Shown here one piece after another: positions 1 through 6,665 of a DNA stretch of 11,882 nucleotides (position 1 is the first letter of the stretch; every line of letters starts with the position of its first letter). The translations under genes were made by a program, and so were the position numbers. Below the pieces are notes generated by a model. It searched no databases and was not told the origin of the DNA. It saw nothing but the letters and a program-made list of their open reading frames with translations. The DNA is from Candidatus Wallbacteria bacterium (GTDB lineage Bacteria; Muiribacteriota; UBA6191; JACPRK01): the NCBI GenBank assembly GCA_016199905.1, contig JACQFU010000172.1, forward strand, positions 1 to 11,882, read 5' to 3'.

Positions 1-512
1 CCGATCACGATCCGGTCGGGGTGCATGAAGTCCTGCACCGCGCTGCCCTCGCGCAAGAACTCGGGGTTGCTCACGACGTCGAAGTTGCAGGCCGTCCGCA
101 GGTTCTTGCCGATCACCTCCGCAATCCATTGCCCCGTGCCGGCGGGGACGGTGCTCTTGGTGCAGATGACCTTGTAGCCGTCCATCTGCTGGCCGATGGC
201 AGCGGCAGCAGCCTCCACGAAGCTCAGGTCCGGCTGGCCGTCGCCCCCCGCAGGAGTGCCCACGGCGATGAAGACGACCAGCGAGCCCGTGACGCCCTGG
301 ACGATGTCGGTCGTGAAGCGAAGGCGGCCTTCCCGCACGTTTTTCTCGATCAGAAACTCCAGGCCCGGCTCGTAGATGGGCACCTGCCCCCGGCACAGCG
401 CCGCCACCTTTTCCGCGTCGGAATCGACGCACGTCACCTGAACGCCGAATTCCGCGAAGCAGGTGCCAGTCACCAGGCCCACGTATCCCGTTCCCACGAC
501 GCAGATGTTCAT
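1..512 (-). CDS. ugd: UDP-glucose/GDP-mannose dehydrogenase family protein, N-terminal part (runs off the window)
   Basis: Family role: NAD-dependent four-electron oxidation of a nucleotide sugar (UDP-glucose to UDP-glucuronate, or GDP-mannose/UDP-ManNAc to the uronate), feeding exopolysaccharide or LPS sugars in the cytoplasm. Seen: 170 residues from the ATG at 512-510, starting MNICVVGTGYVGLVTG, with the Rossmann GxGxxG at residues 7-12 and an acidic residue (D30) ending the second strand. Family blocks follow in order: PIYEPGLEFL (about 45-54), FIAVGTPAGG (81-90), TKSTVPAGTG (118-127) and NPEFLREGSA (149-158). The catalytic Cys and C-terminal domain lie beyond position 1. The start overlaps the stop of the upstream glycosyltransferase (ATGA), so the two are cotranscribed. 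AAGGGA about 7 nt upstream can serve as Shine-Dalgarno. Family certain; UDP-glucose as substrate is likely but cannot be separated from relatives on this half. Confidence 0.93.
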   Translation of the reverse strand, partial: MNICVVGTGYVGLVTGTCFAEFGVQVTCVDSDAEKVAALCRGQVPIYEPGLEFLIEKNVREGRLRFTTDIVQGVTGSLVVFIAVGTPAGGDGQPDLSFVEAAAAAIGQQMDGYKVICTKSTVPAGTGQWIAEVIGKNLRTACNFDVVSNPEFLREGSAVQDFMHPDRIVI

Positions 513-1795
513 CTCGAGTTCCCTTCTTGCGAGTCGCCGCCCTGGGCGGCAGCGGCGCCAATACTACCATTTCGCGCGCCGGGCAGAAGCCAGGAGGCTA
601 TCAGAAACAGACTCACGTAGGCCAGGTGACTGGCGTTGAAGTAACGCCCGCAAACGAAGGCCGCCGTCACGACCAGACCATAACGCCAGGCCAGCCGGTC
701 CGCCCCGGGCAAGCGCGCCTGGCGCCAGGCGCAAAAGAGCAGCATCGGCAGCACGACCCCGAGTTGCAAGACCGAAAAGAGTTTTCGAGTCGTGGCAGGG
801 TCTACCGCATACGACGCCGTCAAGTTGGCGATCGACAGCCCGGCCGCGGGGTAGCTCTCCTTGGCCGTTCCCGAGAGGTAGGCGTACGTGTCGTCGAAGA
901 ACGCCGCCCGGTCCCAGACCACGAACGGCAGCGTCAGCGCCAGCATCGCCGCAGCCATCACGACGGCTGCTCGCGCCGCCGCCCCGGGCCCCCGGCGCCC
1001 CAGGGCGTCTGCCACAGCCAGGACGCCGAAGAACCAGGCCGTCTGCTTGAAGGCCGCTGCCGCGCCCACGCAGATCGCCGCCCGGGTGCTCCGCCCGCCT
1101 TGCGAAAGCGCCAGCGCGACCAACAGCAGCCCGGCCACGGCGGCGTCGTTGGCGCCCTGGATGAGATAGAAGTTGAACGCCGGATTGAGCCCCACGGCGA
1201 CCATCAAGTGGCACCGCCACTGCGACTCTGCCGCACGCCACGCCCCCCAGAGCGCCGCCCCGTAGCAGATCAGTAAGAACAGGCGATGGTCGTACCACCC
1301 CGTCAAGCCATGGACGACGATCCGGAGCGGCAGCGACAGCAGAAACGAGCCCGGGTAGTAGACGATGTGCTCCAGCGCCGGGTTCTTTCCCCCGAAGAAC
1401 GGCACCTGCGCCATCGGGGTGTTCGCGAAGGACTCCGCGTACGGATCCTTCCCCTGGAGCAGAAAGCGCATCGCCTCCTCCGACTGAACGGCACTGTCGT
1501 GGACGTACTGTCCCGGTGCCGTCGCCGCCCGCATCGCCATCAGGAACGCCGACGGAACCGCCGCCGCGAACAGGCACAGCCACACGATCTGCCGCGGCCG
1601 CACGCACTCTTGTCTTCCCAGTGCCACCGCCGCCGCCGTGAGAGCAACCCCGTGCGCCGCCAGCACCCAGGCCGGCCACGTCCCCTCCAGAATGCGCAGC
1701 CACGACGGCACGAATGCCAGCGTCGCGCCCGCGAATCCCGTCAGCAGCAGCCGTAGCGTACGGCGGCGATAGCGTTCGGTTGAGTTGGTTTCCAT
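509..1795 (-). CDS. GT-C type integral membrane glycosyltransferase (GT87/DUF2029-like)
   Basis: A 428-residue polytopic membrane protein with about 10-12 hydrophobic segments (for example 14-31, 42-59, 70-90, 146-164, 171-188, 217-230, 273-293, 340-357, 389-405). Features shared with GT87/DUF2029 polyprenyl-phosphate-sugar transferases are the acidic first extracytoplasmic loop around HDSAVQSEEAMRFLLQGKDP (99-118), a YYPGSFLLSLPL segment (146-157), QGANDAAVAGL (213-223) and FKQTAWFF (249-256). Such enzymes move a sugar from a lipid-phosphate donor to an acceptor on the outer face of the membrane; donor and acceptor here are unknown. The 428-residue length is usual for the family. The last 20 residues are a polar tail. 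Its stop overlaps the start of the sugar-nucleotide dehydrogenase by 4 nt, which places it in polysaccharide or glycolipid synthesis. The ATG at 1795-1793 has only a weak GGGGGA close upstream. Confidence 0.75.
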   Translation of the reverse strand: METNSTERYRRRTLRLLLTGFAGATLAFVPSWLRILEGTWPAWVLAAHGVALTAAAVALGRQECVRPRQIVWLCLFAAAVPSAFLMAMRAATAPGQYVHDSAVQSEEAMRFLLQGKDPYAESFANTPMAQVPFFGGKNPALEHIVYYPGSFLLSLPLRIVVHGLTGWYDHRLFLLICYGAALWGAWRAAESQWRCHLMVAVGLNPAFNFYLIQGANDAAVAGLLLVALALSQGGRSTRAAICVGAAAAFKQTAWFFGVLAVADALGRRGPGAAARAAVVMAAAMLALTLPFVVWDRAAFFDDTYAYLSGTAKESYPAAGLSIANLTASYAVDPATTRKLFSVLQLGVVLPMLLFCAWRQARLPGADRLAWRYGLVVTAAFVCGRYFNASHLAYVSLFLIASWLLPGARNGSIGAAAAQGGDSQEGNSR

Positions 1796-1845
1796 TCCCC
1801 CGCGAGTTTAACAGTCCCTGGAGGACCGATCCGATTTGCGTCTTC

Positions 1846-1894
1846 CGACTAAGACTGAGCGACAGAAGACAGACGATTCTCCACAGAAGACCGC
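1846..1894. repeat. Degenerate 7-bp tandem repeat, GACAGA-type
   Basis: Read in 7-base steps from 1846 the sequence gives CGACTAA, GACTGAG, CGACAGA, AGACAGA, CGATTCT, CCACAGA, AGACCGC. Most units share an (n)GAC/CAC(A/T)(G/A) core at a fixed 7-nt spacing. No ORF supported by homology or composition uses this stretch. Function unknown. Confidence 0.5.
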
Positions 1895-1950
1895 CCTCCC
1901 GTCGCGCCCCCATCTCCTGTCGGCAATGGTCTGTCTTGTGTTGCTCGGTC
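1853..1950. repeat. Long imperfect inverted repeat, 22-nt arms
   Basis: The arm 1853-1874 matches the reverse complement of 1929-1950 at 19 of 22 positions, with a 54-nt spacer. The outer parts (GAC, GAGC) and the inner part (AAGACAGAC) pair perfectly. The left arm coincides with the 7-bp repeat tract. It could form a cruciform or an RNA stem, or be a pair of diverged repeat copies in opposite orientation. Confidence 0.55.
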
Positions 1951-1959
1951 CCAAACTCC

Positions 1960-1994
1960 AATCTCAAATCTCAAATCTCGAATCTGGAAGTTGA
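1960..1994. repeat. 7-bp tandem repeat AATCTCA, about 4-5 copies
   Basis: Consecutive units are AATCTCA, AATCTCA, AATCTCG, AATCTGG and a decayed AAGTTGA. The tract ends about 45 nt before the amidohydrolase start, so it lies in the leader or promoter region. A TTG at 1991 in frame with the amidohydrolase falls within the repeat and is not used as the start here. Confidence 0.7.
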
Positions 1995-2038
1995 AATCCC
2001 CCCATCCGTCTTTGCTCCCATGGTTTATCCTGCCGACC

Positions 2039-2872
2039 GTGGTGCCCTCGCTCCTCCGCATCGCCGCCGCCCAGATCGACGTCGCCTTCGCCGACCCCGC
2101 GGCCAACCTCGCGCGCGTCCTCGCCGCCCTCGACGAGGCCGCGGCCCGAGGTGCGAGGCTGGTCGTTTTCCCGGAGTGCGCTCTCACCGGCTACTGCTTC
2201 GCGAACCTCGAAGAAGCGCGCGCGGCCTCCCTGTCTCTCGACGGTCCCGAGCTCTCCGCTATCGCGGCCGCCTGCCGCCGCCACGGCGTCGTCGCCGTCG
2301 TCGGCTTGGTGGAACGCGCAGCCGAGCGCGTCAACAACACGGCCGCGCTGCTGGGGCCCGGCGGCCCGATCGGACGCTATCGCAAGTGCCATCTCCCGGT
2401 CCTGGGCGTCGACCGCTTCGCCACTCCGGGCGAGGGCCCACTCGAGCCTTTCGACACGCCCGTGGGACGCCTCGGAGTCGGCATCTGTTACGACGGCAGC
2501 TTCCCCGAAATGTCCCGCGTGCTGAAGCTGCGAGGCGCCCAGATCCTGCTCTTGCCGACCAACTGGCCCGAAAAGGCCCAGGTCTCGGCCGAGTTCCAGC
2601 CCATCGTCCGTGCCCACGAGAACCACGTCCACTTCGTGGCGGTCAACCGCGTCGGCACCGAGCGCGGCTTCCGCTTCGTCGGACAGAGCAAGATCATCGA
2701 CTGCCTCGGCCGCGTGCTGGCCCGCGCCGGCTCCGAGGGGCCCGAGCTGCTGGTTGCCGATTTGGACCCGGCCGCGGCCGACGACACGCGGGTCGTCTAC
2801 CAGAAGGGCGAGTACGAGATCGACCGCATCGGCCACCGGCGGCCCGAGCTCTACGGTCCCCTGACAGAGTGA
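2039..2872 (+). CDS. Nitrilase-superfamily carbon-nitrogen hydrolase (amidase)
   Basis: Hydrolyses a non-peptide C-N bond (amide, carbamoyl or nitrile), probably in the cytoplasm since no signal peptide is seen. The protein is 277 residues from the GTG at 2039, the usual size. The complete Glu-Lys-Cys triad is visible: E46 in VVFPECALTGY, K116 in GRYRKCHLP, C150 in GVGICYDGSFPEMSR. Further family signatures are LLLPTNWPE, RAHENHVHFVAVNRVG (the conserved Glu loop) and a C-terminal VYQKGEYEIDRI stretch. Start choice: family proteins begin just before the RIAAAQIDV strand, so GTG 2039 or the adjacent GTG 2042 fits; no clear Shine-Dalgarno is present. An in-frame TTG at 1991 would add 16 residues inside repeat DNA. 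The stop overlaps the GTG of the ligase (GTGA), implying coupled translation. The exact substrate cannot be read from sequence. Confidence 0.9.
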   Translation: MVPSLLRIAAAQIDVAFADPAANLARVLAALDEAAARGARLVVFPECALTGYCFANLEEARAASLSLDGPELSAIAAACRRHGVVAVVGLVERAAERVNNTAALLGPGGPIGRYRKCHLPVLGVDRFATPGEGPLEPFDTPVGRLGVGICYDGSFPEMSRVLKLRGAQILLLPTNWPEKAQVSAEFQPIVRAHENHVHFVAVNRVGTERGFRFVGQSKIIDCLGRVLARAGSEGPELLVADLDPAAADDTRVVYQKGEYEIDRIGHRRPELYGPLTE

Positions 2873-4614
2873 CTTCCTCCACCCAGTCCGAGAAGGCCGT
2901 CCACGATCCCGCGCGCGCCGACGCCTTCCACAACTGCTACTTCCAGGCGTTCGAGCAGCATCCGCCGCCCGTCTCTCCCGAAACGCCGGCGATCGTCGAA
3001 CCCGTCGGCGCCGAAGGCGGCGGCGTGCACCACCGGGTAGTGAGCTATGGCCGGCTTTTCGAGGAAGTCGGGCGCCTCGCCGGCGCGTTGGCCCGGCTGG
3101 GCATAGGGCCTGGCGACCGGGTGCTGCTGATGGTGCCGATGAGCGTCGAGCTCTACGAGAGCATCCTGGCGGTGATGAAGCTCGGGGCGGTGGCGCTCTT
3201 CATCGATCCCGCCGACGGCATCGCCAATCTCAATCGCTCCGCCGAGTCGATGAGCCCCAAGGCGTTCATCGGCGTGCCGAGGGCCCACGTGCTGCGGCTG
3301 CTGTCGCGCGCCGTGCGCAAGATCCCCATCCAGATCTCCACCTGGCCCACGTTCCTGGGCTGGACGAAGCCGTGGGCCGAGCTGCTGGCCGGCGCCCAGT
3401 CGTCGCCCCCGACGGCAGCCGTGCTCCCGGGCGATCCGGCGATGATCAGCTTCACGTCGGGCTCCTCCGGCACGCCCAAAGGGGTTTGCCGGACCCACAG
3501 CGATCTGCGCTCCATCTTCCGAATGCTCTGCGGCCACGACGGCAAGAAGCTGCGCGGCGTCGACTTCTGCGCCTTCCCCATCCTGCCCCTGGACGACCTG
3601 TCCTGGGGCCGCACGAGCCTGCTGCCGAGGGCGCACCCGGGGAACCTCGCCGGCGCCCGGGCCGAGGATCTGGCCGACCAGCTCGTGCAGTTTCCGCCCA
3701 CTCTCCTGACGGCCCCCCCCGGTACGCTGCGTTTGCTGGTCGATCGCTGCCTCCGGACCGGCCAGGGTCTCCCGACGCTGAAACACGTCTTCACCGGCGG
3801 CGGCGTGGTGCCCATTCCGCTGGTGCGGGACGCGGCCAAGGTCTGGCCCGAGACCGAGCTCCATATCCTGTACGGCAGCACGGAGGCCGAGCCGGTCAGC
3901 CTCATCGGCGCACCCGAGATCCTGGCCGAGACGGCCGCCCGCACCGAGAACGGCGAGGGAATGTGCGTCGGCCGCATCGCGCCCGAAACCAAAGTCGTCC
4001 TCGTAGAACCATCCGAGGCTCCTCTGGACTCGATTCGTCCGACGAGTGGGATTGGCGAGATCCTCGTGAGCGGCCCCCACGTCAACCGAGCCTACTTCCG
4101 AGACGAGGCCCAGACCCGCCGCCACAAGTTCCACGACCCCGCGACGGGCCTGTTCTGGCACCGAATGGGCGACCTTGGATGGCAGGACGAAAAAGGCCGG
4201 CTCTGGCTCGTGGGCCGCCTGTCGAATCGAGTCCAAACGCCGCAGAGGACCCTCTACCCCGTGCAGGTCGAGCCGATCTTCGACTCGCTCCCAGGCGTGC
4301 GAAAGACCGCGCTGGTCGGCATCCCGGTCGTCATCGCCGGCATCCCGCAGACCGTCGCGGCGCTCCTGGTCGAGCTCGAGCCCCCTCCCCCCCCAGTAGG
4401 GCAGGCCTCCGAGCCTGCCCTGCGTCCGGAATCGAACACCCTCGAAGAGATTCGGCGGATAATCCGACTCCGGAATCTCCCCATCCGCGCCGTCCACGCC
4501 TGCGAGAAGGTGCTCGTCGATCGCCGTATCGGCGCCAAGGTACAGTACGCAGCACTCGCCGAGCTCTACGGCCCCACTGTGCGGGCGGAGCTGGGCGATC
4601 CCCTGGCGCTGTCA
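2869..4614 (+). CDS. OleC-like AMP-forming acyl ligase (ANL superfamily); stop codon apparently lost
   Basis: Activates a carboxylate with ATP. The closest recognisable family is the OleC/fatty-acyl-AMP ligase group, whose studied members convert beta-hydroxy acids to beta-lactones. Seen: P-loop TSGSSGTPKG (196-205), YGSTEAEPVS (335-344, like YGATEA of OleC), CVGRIAPETKV, HRMGDLGWQ (431-439) with the ribose-binding D435, GRLWLVGRLSNRV, and the C-terminal lysine K557 in GAKVQ. The GTG at 2869 overlaps the amidohydrolase stop. The interdomain stretch before IRRIIRLR contains an in-frame palindromic element encoding a VGQASEPAL stretch. Homology ends near residue 570, but no in-frame stop occurs until 5412, which would add about 266 residues antisense to the acetyltransferase. 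A single C-to-G at 4613 would create TGA at 4612-4614 (581 residues) and a GTG for the next gene, so that end is reported. The native substrate is unknown. Confidence 0.85.
4396..4423. repeat. Palindromic element inside the ligase gene
   Basis: GTAGGGCAGGC, loop CTCCGA, then GCCTGCCCTGC: nine consecutive Watson-Crick pairs, one T-G and one outer G-C pair. It follows an 8-C run and is read in frame as part of the ligase, in the segment before the C-terminal subdomain where insertions are tolerated. Its arms match those of the hairpin at 4965-5004. Confidence 0.75.
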
Positions 4615-4937
4615 CGCTGCCCGAACTGGCCCGCACGGGCCGATTTGCCTTTCTGGCTGGCGCGGCCGCCGCCCTCTGCCTGGGCACCGGCCCGCTCGGA
4701 TGGTGGGCGCTGGCCGCCCTCTGGTCCTTCGGGATGCGCCTCGACTTCTTCGCTCCCGGAGTATTCGTGGGCCGCCCCATCTTGCGAGGGCTTACCCACG
4801 CCCCGCTGGGTTACTTGCTGGCCCAGTTCCTCGCGGCCGCATCCGGCAGCGCCACGCCCATCCTCGCTCCCGCCCTCGCCGCCGCCCTCCTGGCCCCCCT
4901 CTCCGGCCTCTGGTGGAGCACCAGACGCAGAAGCTGA
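4611..4937 (+). pseudogene. Small membrane protein without a valid start codon (108 residues)
   Basis: Frame +3 carries a clearly hydrophobic, arginine-capped reading frame beginning VTLPELARTGRFAFLAG and ending WWSTRRRS before TGA 4935-4937. About three membrane segments are visible (roughly residues 12-40, 62-80, 82-102), separated by a polar stretch MRLDFFAPGVFVGRPILRG (42-60). The first codon is GTC at 4611. If 4613 were G, it would be GTG overlapping a ligase TGA by 4 nt, the same arrangement as the amidohydrolase/ligase junction. Internal options are CTG 4617 or ATG 4734; the ATG would delete the first membrane segment. I do not recognise the family with confidence; the middle stretch vaguely recalls UbiA-like membrane proteins. 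It is labelled pseudogene because of the missing start, but an assembly error is equally possible. A one-base indel fusing it to the ligase is the third option. Confidence 0.5.
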
Positions 4938-4964
4938 TACCCCGGAACATCGAATCGCAAGGAA

Positions 4965-5004
4965 AGTAGGGCAAGCTTCGCTTGTGGGCCTTGCTTGCCC
5001 TACT
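4965..5004. terminator. Hairpin between convergent operons, possible bidirectional terminator
   Basis: AGTAGGGCAAGC (4965-4976) pairs perfectly over 12 bp with GCTTGCCCTACT (4993-5004), with a 16-nt loop that holds a smaller CAAGC/GCTTG stem. It lies 27 nt after the membrane-protein stop and covers the stop codon of the acetyltransferase on the other strand. There is no clear U-tract on either side, so intrinsic termination is not certain. It also belongs to the same palindrome family as 4396-4423. Confidence 0.6.
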
Positions 5005-5479
5005 CGGCAGTGCCTTCGAACTCCTCCTCGTACACCAGATAGCCCGTGGGCCTCATGCCGCGATGCTCGTACGTCTTGCGCGCCCGGTGGTTCTCCCGCT
5101 CCACGTACAACCGGAGCCCGCAGACACGCTCGTCGGCCTTCGCCAGACCCCGCACGTGTTCGTGGAGCATTCCGAACATCCCCTGGCCCCGAGCCTCCGC
5201 GGCGGTGTAGACGCTCTGGATCCACCAGAACATCCCGAATCGCCAGTCGCTGTACTCCCAGGTCAGCAACAGACAGGCGACCACCCGCCCGCCCCGCTCC
5301 ACCACGAAATACCGCCCCTTCGCCGGGTCGTCGAGGATCGCCCGCACTCCGGACCGCACGCGCGCCGGGTCCAGCCGCTTCCCCTCCGATTCCTCGGCCA
5401 GCAAGCAGTTGAACGACACCAGAGTCTCGTGGTCGTCGAGCCGTGCGGGCCGTACGAACGCCTCAGGCGTGCTGTTCAT
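5000..5479 (-). CDS. GNAT family N-acetyltransferase
   Basis: A 159-residue acetyl-CoA-dependent transferase; the acceptor is unknown. Seen: an N-terminal VRPARLDDHETLVSFNCLLAEE (the alpha1-alpha2 region), the beta4/acetyl-CoA motif A SVYTAAEARGQGMFGML (89-105) with RGQG as pyrophosphate loop, and motif B LYVERENHRARKTYEHRGM (124-142) with the N...A...Y...G pattern. The C-terminal GYLVYEEEF strand is also typical. No signal peptide or extra domain; the length is that of a minimal GNAT. The ATG at 5479-5477 lies inside the end of the epimerase gene (17-nt overlap), so it is the second gene of a two-gene operon and is probably translationally coupled. The TAG stop is embedded in the right arm of the intergenic hairpin. 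Confidence 0.9.
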   Translation of the reverse strand: MNSTPEAFVRPARLDDHETLVSFNCLLAEESEGKRLDPARVRSGVRAILDDPAKGRYFVVERGGRVVACLLLTWEYSDWRFGMFWWIQSVYTAAEARGQGMFGMLHEHVRGLAKADERVCGLRLYVERENHRARKTYEHRGMRPTGYLVYEEEFEGTAE

Positions 5480-6464
5480 CGATGCGCCGGCCGCCGGCGA
5501 CCGTCTTCCTTTGGTTCGGCCACCAGCGGTTCGGGGCTGCCGAGTAGGTGGTCCCGACGATGTCCATCAGCGCCTGGTCGATGGTGTCGAACCGGAAGAA
5601 GTAGCCCCGGTCCAGCGCCGCCCTCGGCACGGCCCGGGTGCTGGAGAGCAAGAGCGCGTCGGCCATCTCTCCCATCGCCAGCCGCAGCACCCCGGCCGGC
5701 ACGCGGCACACACACGGACGCCCCATCCGGCGGGCCAGCTCCTGCGAAAAGACTTCGTTGGTGACCGGGAGCGGCGCCGTGCAGTTGACGGGCCCGCGCA
5801 ACCCCTCGTTGCCCAGGATGTACACGATCAGGCCACTGACGTCGTGACCGTGCACCCAAGGAAACCACTGGGTGCCGGGGCCCAGGGGCCCGCCGACGAA
5901 GTAGTTGAACGGAGGCAGGATCTGCGCCATCGCCCCGCCGCCATCGGCGAGCACCACGCCCAGGCGCAGCAGCACCAACCGCGCGCCGGCATCGGCAGCG
6001 GGCTGGGCAGCCGCCTCCCACTTCTGGGCCACGCCGCTCAGGAAGTCCGTTCCAGGGCCGTCGGCCTCGTTCAGTTCCTGTTCGCCCCTGTCCCCGTAGA
6101 ATCCCACCGCGCTGGCGTTGATGAATGTCTTGGGCTTCTTGGAGCACTTCTCCACGACGGCCGCCAAAGCTCGCGTCGGAACGATACGGCTGGCCTCCAA
6201 CTGCTCCTTGCGCCGGGCCGTCCAGCGCTTCTCGGCCACGGAAGCGCCGCACAGGTTGATGATCGCGTCCGCGCCGTCCAGGATTCTTTCCAGCCCTTCG
6301 GGCCGGGCCGGGTTCCAGAGCTCCAAGGCCAGCTCCGGCGGCGCCCCCTGGGCCAAGACGTCGCGGCTGCTTGTGAGCACGGTCACCTTGTCGCCGCGCC
6401 GCGCCAGGACCTGGCAGAGATGCCGTCCGATGAATCCACTGCCGCCTGCCACCACCACCTGCAT
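5463..6464 (-). CDS. TIGR01777-type NAD(P)-dependent epimerase (SDR39U1/YfcH-like)
   Basis: Extended short-chain dehydrogenase of the TIGR01777 group; the family is widespread but its physiological substrate is not established. 333 residues from the ATG at 6464-6462. Seen: Rossmann GGSGFIG (7-13), INLCGASVAEKRWTARRKEQ (69-88), SAVGFYGDRG (118-127), LRLGVVLADGGG (166-177), FPWVHGHDVSGLI (201-213), GPVNCTAPLPVTNEVF (224-239), and the C-terminal block GEMADALLLSSTRAVP followed by GYFFRFDTIDQAL. The last roughly 25 residues, basic and Trp/Arg-rich, go beyond the family core. An excellent AAAGGAGG lies at 6478-6471, 6 nt before the start, behind a sigma70-like promoter. Its 3' end overlaps the acetyltransferase start. 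Confidence 0.92.
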   Translation of the reverse strand: MQVVVAGGSGFIGRHLCQVLARRGDKVTVLTSSRDVLAQGAPPELALELWNPARPEGLERILDGADAIINLCGASVAEKRWTARRKEQLEASRIVPTRALAAVVEKCSKKPKTFINASAVGFYGDRGEQELNEADGPGTDFLSGVAQKWEAAAQPAADAGARLVLLRLGVVLADGGGAMAQILPPFNYFVGGPLGPGTQWFPWVHGHDVSGLIVYILGNEGLRGPVNCTAPLPVTNEVFSQELARRMGRPCVCRVPAGVLRLAMGEMADALLLSSTRAVPRAALDRGYFFRFDTIDQALMDIVGTTYSAAPNRWWPNQRKTVAGGRRIDEQHA

Positions 6465-6488
6465 GACGAGCCTCCTTTCGGGTGACGC

Positions 6489-6517
6489 ATCATACAGGGG
6501 GCTACGGTTCCCTGCAA
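6489..6517 (-). promoter_or_regulatory. Sigma70-like promoter of the epimerase operon
   Basis: On the minus strand TTGCAG (6517-6512), a 17-nt spacer, and TATGAT (6494-6489). Transcription would start near 6482, leaving a leader of about 18-20 nt with the AAAGGAGG ribosome site at 6478-6471. The match and spacing are good, but activity is inferred. Confidence 0.6.
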
Positions 6518-6650
6518 CTTTCGGGGCCGCCGAACGCTAGTATTCATGTATGAGCCGCATCGCGCCTCAGGTGTTTCCTTTGCGAATCGTGCCGCCGGGT
6601 CTATCCCGGCCGCCTCGATTCTCGTCCATGCTGGTCGGGGGGAACTTTCG

Positions 6651-6665
6651 AGGAGGAACCACTTG
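6651..6665 (+). promoter_or_regulatory. Shine-Dalgarno deciding a TTG start
   Basis: AGGAGG at 6651-6656, 6 nt before TTG 6663. It selects this TTG over an in-frame ATG at 6546, whose extra 39 residues have no signal-peptide character and cover the promoter region. With the TTG the protein begins directly with a lipoprotein signal peptide. Confidence 0.8.

Larger units (their letters stand above)
1796..2038. other. Divergent intergenic spacer
   Basis: Non-coding gap between the minus-strand glycosyltransferase and the plus-strand amidohydrolase. It should carry promoters for both operons, but no convincing -35/-10 pair was found for either direction. On the minus strand a TG-T-TAAACT element near 1806-1814 resembles an extended -10 without a matching -35. 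Most of the gap consists of short repeats listed separately. Confidence 0.6.

Noticed and set aside
564..1967. A 467-codon minus-strand frame overlapping the glycosyltransferase
   Set aside because: Gly/Arg/Ala-rich out-of-frame shadow; the 509-1795 frame has membrane segments and GT-C signatures.
1960..1994. CRISPR-like array
   Set aside because: Units are only 7 bp, directly adjacent and without spacers, so this is a simple tandem repeat.
2851..4497. A 548-codon open frame on the minus strand opposite the ligase
   Set aside because: Mirror of high-GC codons of the ligase; no domain or motif, while the plus strand shows a full set of ANL motifs.
4560..4612. Programmed -1 frameshift joining ligase and membrane protein
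   Set aside because: The frame change has the right sign, but no X_XXY_YYZ slippery heptamer with downstream structure is seen, and a one-base substitution explains the stop and the start together.
1714..5412. A single 1,232-codon open frame on the plus strand
   Set aside because: Only 2869 to about 4610 has protein-family content (the ligase). The N-terminal part is an Arg/Pro-rich shadow of the amidohydrolase and of the spacer, and the C-terminal part is antisense to the acetyltransferase.
6546..6662. ATG at 6546 as start of the C39-type lipoprotein
   Set aside because: It lacks a ribosome site and puts 39 residues in front of an obvious signal peptide; AGGAGG precedes TTG 6663 at ideal distance.
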